From JALYNX01 sp044867525 (lineage in GTDB: Bacteria; Actinomycetota; Acidimicrobiia; Spongiisociales; ZC4RG35): a stretch of DNA of 6,529 nt. Positions 4,555 through 6,529 of this stretch are shown one piece after another. Every line of letters begins with the position of its first letter. Position 1 is the first letter of the stretch. The notes under the pieces are model-generated. The model had not been told where the DNA came from, made no database searches, and saw nothing but the letters and a program-made list of their open reading frames with translations. A program made the position numbers and the translations under genes. The stretch is from assembly GCA_044867525.1 (NCBI GenBank), contig JBIOVB010000111.1:1-6529 (forward strand). Direction: 5' to 3'.

Positions 4555-6366
4555 TCAACCACTGGGCCGAACGTCGGCCAACCCGCCGAGCCGCCCCTGG
4601 ATTCCGCCCAGGACCGGTCCCCACTCGAAGTCGACCCGGTCCGATCGATAGGCCTCGGTGATCTCGGGGTGATAGAGAACCAGGTAAGGAAGATCCCTTG
4701 CCAGGACCTGTTCCATCTCCCATAGGGCGTTCCTCGCTTGTTCTGGTGCGGTCGCACCCTCGTAATCGGCGAGCCGAGCCGCGAATTCCTCACTCGAGTA
4801 CCCGGTGGTGTTGGACGGGGCGTCGGCCGCGAAGAACCACCGGTAGTAGGCGGGCAACGCGGGGTTCCCCAGAGTCCATCCCAGGAGATACATGTCGTAG
4901 TTCAGGGACCCGTCGGTCCCCGGGGTGAACGCCAGGTCGACGACCGTGTCGAAGTCGGTGACCACCGGTCTCACATCGAAACCCAGGATCTCCAGGACCT
5001 GCTCGATCCTGGCTGCGTATTCCGGCCGATCGGGGTCGTATTGCTCCCCCGGGGTGAGAATCGTGAGCGGGGCAGGTGCCCGACCACTGATGGCGAGACC
5101 CTGCCCGGTGACGAGCTCTCCGTCGGCGAACGCGGGCTCGCGAGCCCAGGTATACCCGGCGCTGCGGAGAGTGGCCAGCGCCACTTCGAGTCGGCTGTCG
5201 AGGGTTCCTTCGAAGCCGGATGCGATCTGGCGCGCCCTCTCCTCGTCGAACCAGACCTCATTCGCAGGTGAAAGGACGGTGTAGGCCGCTTCGGAGCCCG
5301 GCACGACACTGGCAGTGGCCTGCTCCCGGTCGAGCAACAGTGCCAGGGCCTGGCGGAATCCCGGTGCCGACATCGGCCGGCGCTCCAGGTTGAACCCGAG
5401 GTACCGGATTGCGTTCGCGGGGCTCTCGCTGATCGCCACCTCCTCGAACGCGGCGAGCACATCGAGGCTCTCCTCGCTGAGGCCACGGGGGCTGAGGATG
5501 GTGTCGAGACTCCCTGCGGCCAGATCCGCCACTGCGGCGGCCTCGTCCGGATAGACGATGTATGCGACCTGGTCCACAACCACCCCCGGATAGCCGGGAT
5601 TGGCGGCGGCCTCGATCGACCCCTCTTCGAACTCGACGATCTGCAGCGGGCCACCGCTCAGGTCATCATCTCCATCGAGTGCATAGAGAGCGCCGGCGGA
5701 GTCGATGGATGCGACGATCGGTGCCCAGACATGGGAAGGCATGATCGGAGCCAGCCCGACACCGTTCGGCCAGACGCGGAGACTCGGTCTGCTCTCGAAC
5801 TCGATCCGAACAGAGGTCGGTGACTCGGCAATGACATCTCGCACGGCAACCGGGAACCCCTCGGACCACCCCCCGCCCAGCCCGAGGCGACGCACAGTGT
5901 CGAATGTGAAGGCGACATCTTGAGCCGTGACCGGGGTGCCGTCACTCCAGGAATGACCGGCACCCAATTCGACCCGAACCCGCCAGCCGTCCTCGTCCCA
6001 GGTCGGAGTTGCTGGCGCGGAATCCGCGAGCTCGCCGACCAGGGCTGTTCTCCCGGCATCCAATGCGTAGATGGCGGGCTTGGTCGGGCCCAGGACGTAG
6101 GCATTCCACACCGAGGGGTCGTCGCCGACGTAGGCCCAGAAATTGTTGGTGGTGGGGGCGGCGAGGAGCCCGACGCGGTACTCGAAGACCTCCGGCTGAG
6201 AAGAGGCAACCGGGAGGCTCGCACCACTCTCGTCCACAGACGACTCCGTCGTGGCGACTATCTCGACCGATTCCGGGTCGTCACTGCCGGTCTGCGCCAG
6301 GGCGGCGACGCCGATCACGACGAGCACGACACTCGCTCCGATCGCTCTCAGGGTTTTGTCCGCCAT
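4555..6366 (-). CDS. ABC transporter substrate-binding protein, family 5 (oligopeptide/nickel type)
   Basis: This 603-residue protein is a family 5 extracytoplasmic solute-binding protein (SBP_bac_5), the receptor part of peptide-type ABC importers. The family motif WSDGTPVTAQDVAFTFD is at about 140-156, and a second typical block NAIRYLGFNLERRPMSAPGF, followed by RQALALLLDRE, runs at about 318-347. YDMYLLGWTLGNPALPAYYR (490-509) and the C-terminal LARDLPYLVLYHPE (about 555-568) are also typical. The N-terminus has a hydrophobic segment (9-24) ending in ALA-Q, which may be cleaved by signal peptidase I or kept as an anchor. There is no lipobox cysteine, and the whole protein has no cysteine, unusual for a Gram-positive binding protein. 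A Ser/Thr/Glu-rich linker (25-60) follows. No permease or ATPase gene is adjacent, so substrate and partner are unknown. The ATG has a clear GGGAGG ribosome binding site. Confidence 0.92.
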   Translation of the reverse strand: MADKTLRAIGASVVLVVIGVAALAQTGSDDPESVEIVATTESSVDESGASLPVASSQPEVFEYRVGLLAAPTTNNFWAYVGDDPSVWNAYVLGPTKPAIYALDAGRTALVGELADSAPATPTWDEDGWRVRVELGAGHSWSDGTPVTAQDVAFTFDTVRRLGLGGGWSEGFPVAVRDVIAESPTSVRIEFESRPSLRVWPNGVGLAPIMPSHVWAPIVASIDSAGALYALDGDDDLSGGPLQIVEFEEGSIEAAANPGYPGVVVDQVAYIVYPDEAAAVADLAAGSLDTILSPRGLSEESLDVLAAFEEVAISESPANAIRYLGFNLERRPMSAPGFRQALALLLDREQATASVVPGSEAAYTVLSPANEVWFDEERARQIASGFEGTLDSRLEVALATLRSAGYTWAREPAFADGELVTGQGLAISGRAPAPLTILTPGEQYDPDRPEYAARIEQVLEILGFDVRPVVTDFDTVVDLAFTPGTDGSLNYDMYLLGWTLGNPALPAYYRWFFAADAPSNTTGYSSEEFAARLADYEGATAPEQARNALWEMEQVLARDLPYLVLYHPEITEAYRSDRVDFEWGPVLGGIQGRLGGLADVRPSG

Positions 6367-6371
6367 TCGCT

Positions 6372-6378
6372 ACCTCCC
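6372..6378 (-). promoter_or_regulatory. Ribosome binding site of the solute-binding protein gene
   Basis: GGGAGGT on the minus strand lies 5 nt before the ATG at 6366. It is one of only two strong Shine-Dalgarno sequences in the window, the other being that of gcvH. Its first bases overlap the 3' arm of a short inverted repeat (6377-6391). Confidence 0.85.
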
Positions 6379-6391
6379 GATAGAGAATCGG
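6377..6391. repeat. Short inverted repeat overlapping a ribosome binding site
   Basis: CCGAT (6377-6381) and ATCGG (6387-6391) form a perfect 5-bp inverted repeat around a 5-nt spacer. In the minus-strand mRNA the 3' arm runs into the GGGAGG of the solute-binding protein gene. It might be a small translational hairpin or an operator half-site pair. It is short enough to arise by chance. Confidence 0.4.
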
Positions 6392-6408
6392 CAGGCCTCG
6401 CGCGTGGC

Positions 6409-6439
6409 TTGATGAATGATCGCGACCGGCGATTACCAT
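6409..6439 (+). promoter_or_regulatory. Candidate tRNA-Pro promoter
   Basis: On the plus strand TTGATG (6409-6414) and TACCAT (6434-6439) resemble -35 and -10 hexamers with a 19-nt spacer. The -10 ends 9 nt before the mature tRNA, giving a leader of only about 3 nt. The spacer is longer than ideal, so this is a candidate only. Confidence 0.4.
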
Positions 6440-6448
6440 GCCCGTTTC

Positions 6449-6522
6449 CGGGCTGTGGCGCAGTTTGGTAGCGCACTTGGCTGGGGGCCAAGGGGTCGTG
6501 GGTTCAAATCCCGCCAGCCCGA
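6449..6522 (+). tRNA. tRNA-Pro (anticodon GGG)
   Basis: A full cloverleaf can be folded. The acceptor arms are CGGGCTG (6449-6455) and CAGCCCG (6515-6521) with discriminator A6522. The D stem is GCGC/GCGC (6458-6461, 6471-6474), the anticodon stem CTTGG/CCAAG (6476-6480, 6488-6492) and the T stem GTGGG/CCCGC with loop TTCAAAT. The anticodon loop CTGGGGG gives GGG at 6483-6485, reading CCC (and CCU) proline codons. The C1-G72 pair is the usual identity feature of bacterial tRNA-Pro. The bases after the discriminator are CCG, so the terminal A of CCA is not encoded and CCA must be added enzymatically. The gene is divergent from the solute-binding protein gene. Confidence 0.97.
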
Positions 6523-6529
6523 CCGAAGA

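Noticed and set aside
4521..4793. Alternative minus-strand 90-codon frame across the end of the binding protein gene and the start of pgsA
   Set aside because: It is out of frame with both recognised genes and shows no domain; shadow frame.
4971..5654. Minus-strand 227-codon frame inside the binding protein gene
   Set aside because: The product is Arg/Ser/Pro-biased and in a different frame from a clear SBP family 5 protein; it is a high-GC shadow.
5920..6471. Plus-strand open frame of 183 codons running into the tRNA
   Set aside because: It overlaps the binding protein gene in antisense and ends inside tRNA-Pro, so it is very unlikely to be coding.

Overview
The window is high-GC bacterial DNA. 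Its gene content and order point to an actinobacterium: pgsA, gcvH, a GarA-like FHA protein, an FtsR-type MerR regulator and a DUF151 bifunctional nuclease lie together, as they do in the mycobacterial Rv1822-Rv1829 neighbourhood. Divergence from mycobacterial sequences, the absent CCA tail on the tRNA and probable leaderless genes would fit a deep branch such as Acidimicrobiia, but that placement is inference.

Layout, right to left, because every protein gene is on the minus strand. A tRNA-Pro(GGG) gene (6449-6522) reads rightward at the right edge. Divergent from it is a family 5 extracytoplasmic solute-binding protein (6366-4555) with its own strong ribosome binding site. After a 30-nt gap comes a tight run of six genes: pgsA (CDP-alcohol phosphatidyltransferase), gcvH, FHA protein, ftsR-like MerR, a D-Ala-D-Ala carboxypeptidase and a hypoxanthine phosphoribosyltransferase-like gene. 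The junctions are TGATG, a short gap whose size depends on the FHA start, an 8-nt overlap, ATGA and ATGA, so most of these genes look translationally coupled in one operon. After a further 46-nt gap the DUF151 gene (655-143) closes the series. The last 142 bases hold a hairpin and no convincing gene.

The operon mixes envelope growth (phosphatidylglycerol-type lipid synthesis, peptidoglycan trimming, a cell-division regulator) with central metabolism (lipoyl carrier GcvH, a GarA-type phospho-switch, purine salvage). That mix suggests growth-rate-coordinated housekeeping.

The most interesting signals are these. A 17-nt element (15/17 identical) sits directly in front of pgsA and of the DUF151 gene and ends in a TANNNT hexamer 6-7 nt before the start codon; neither gene has a Shine-Dalgarno, so these look like promoters for leaderless mRNAs. 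The phosphoribosyltransferase keeps the PRPP motif but lacks the usual Lys-Gly and Ser-Tyr loop residues. The carboxypeptidase and hpt genes are inserted between ftsR and DUF151, which are adjacent in mycobacteria. No mobile element, CRISPR array or defence system was seen.
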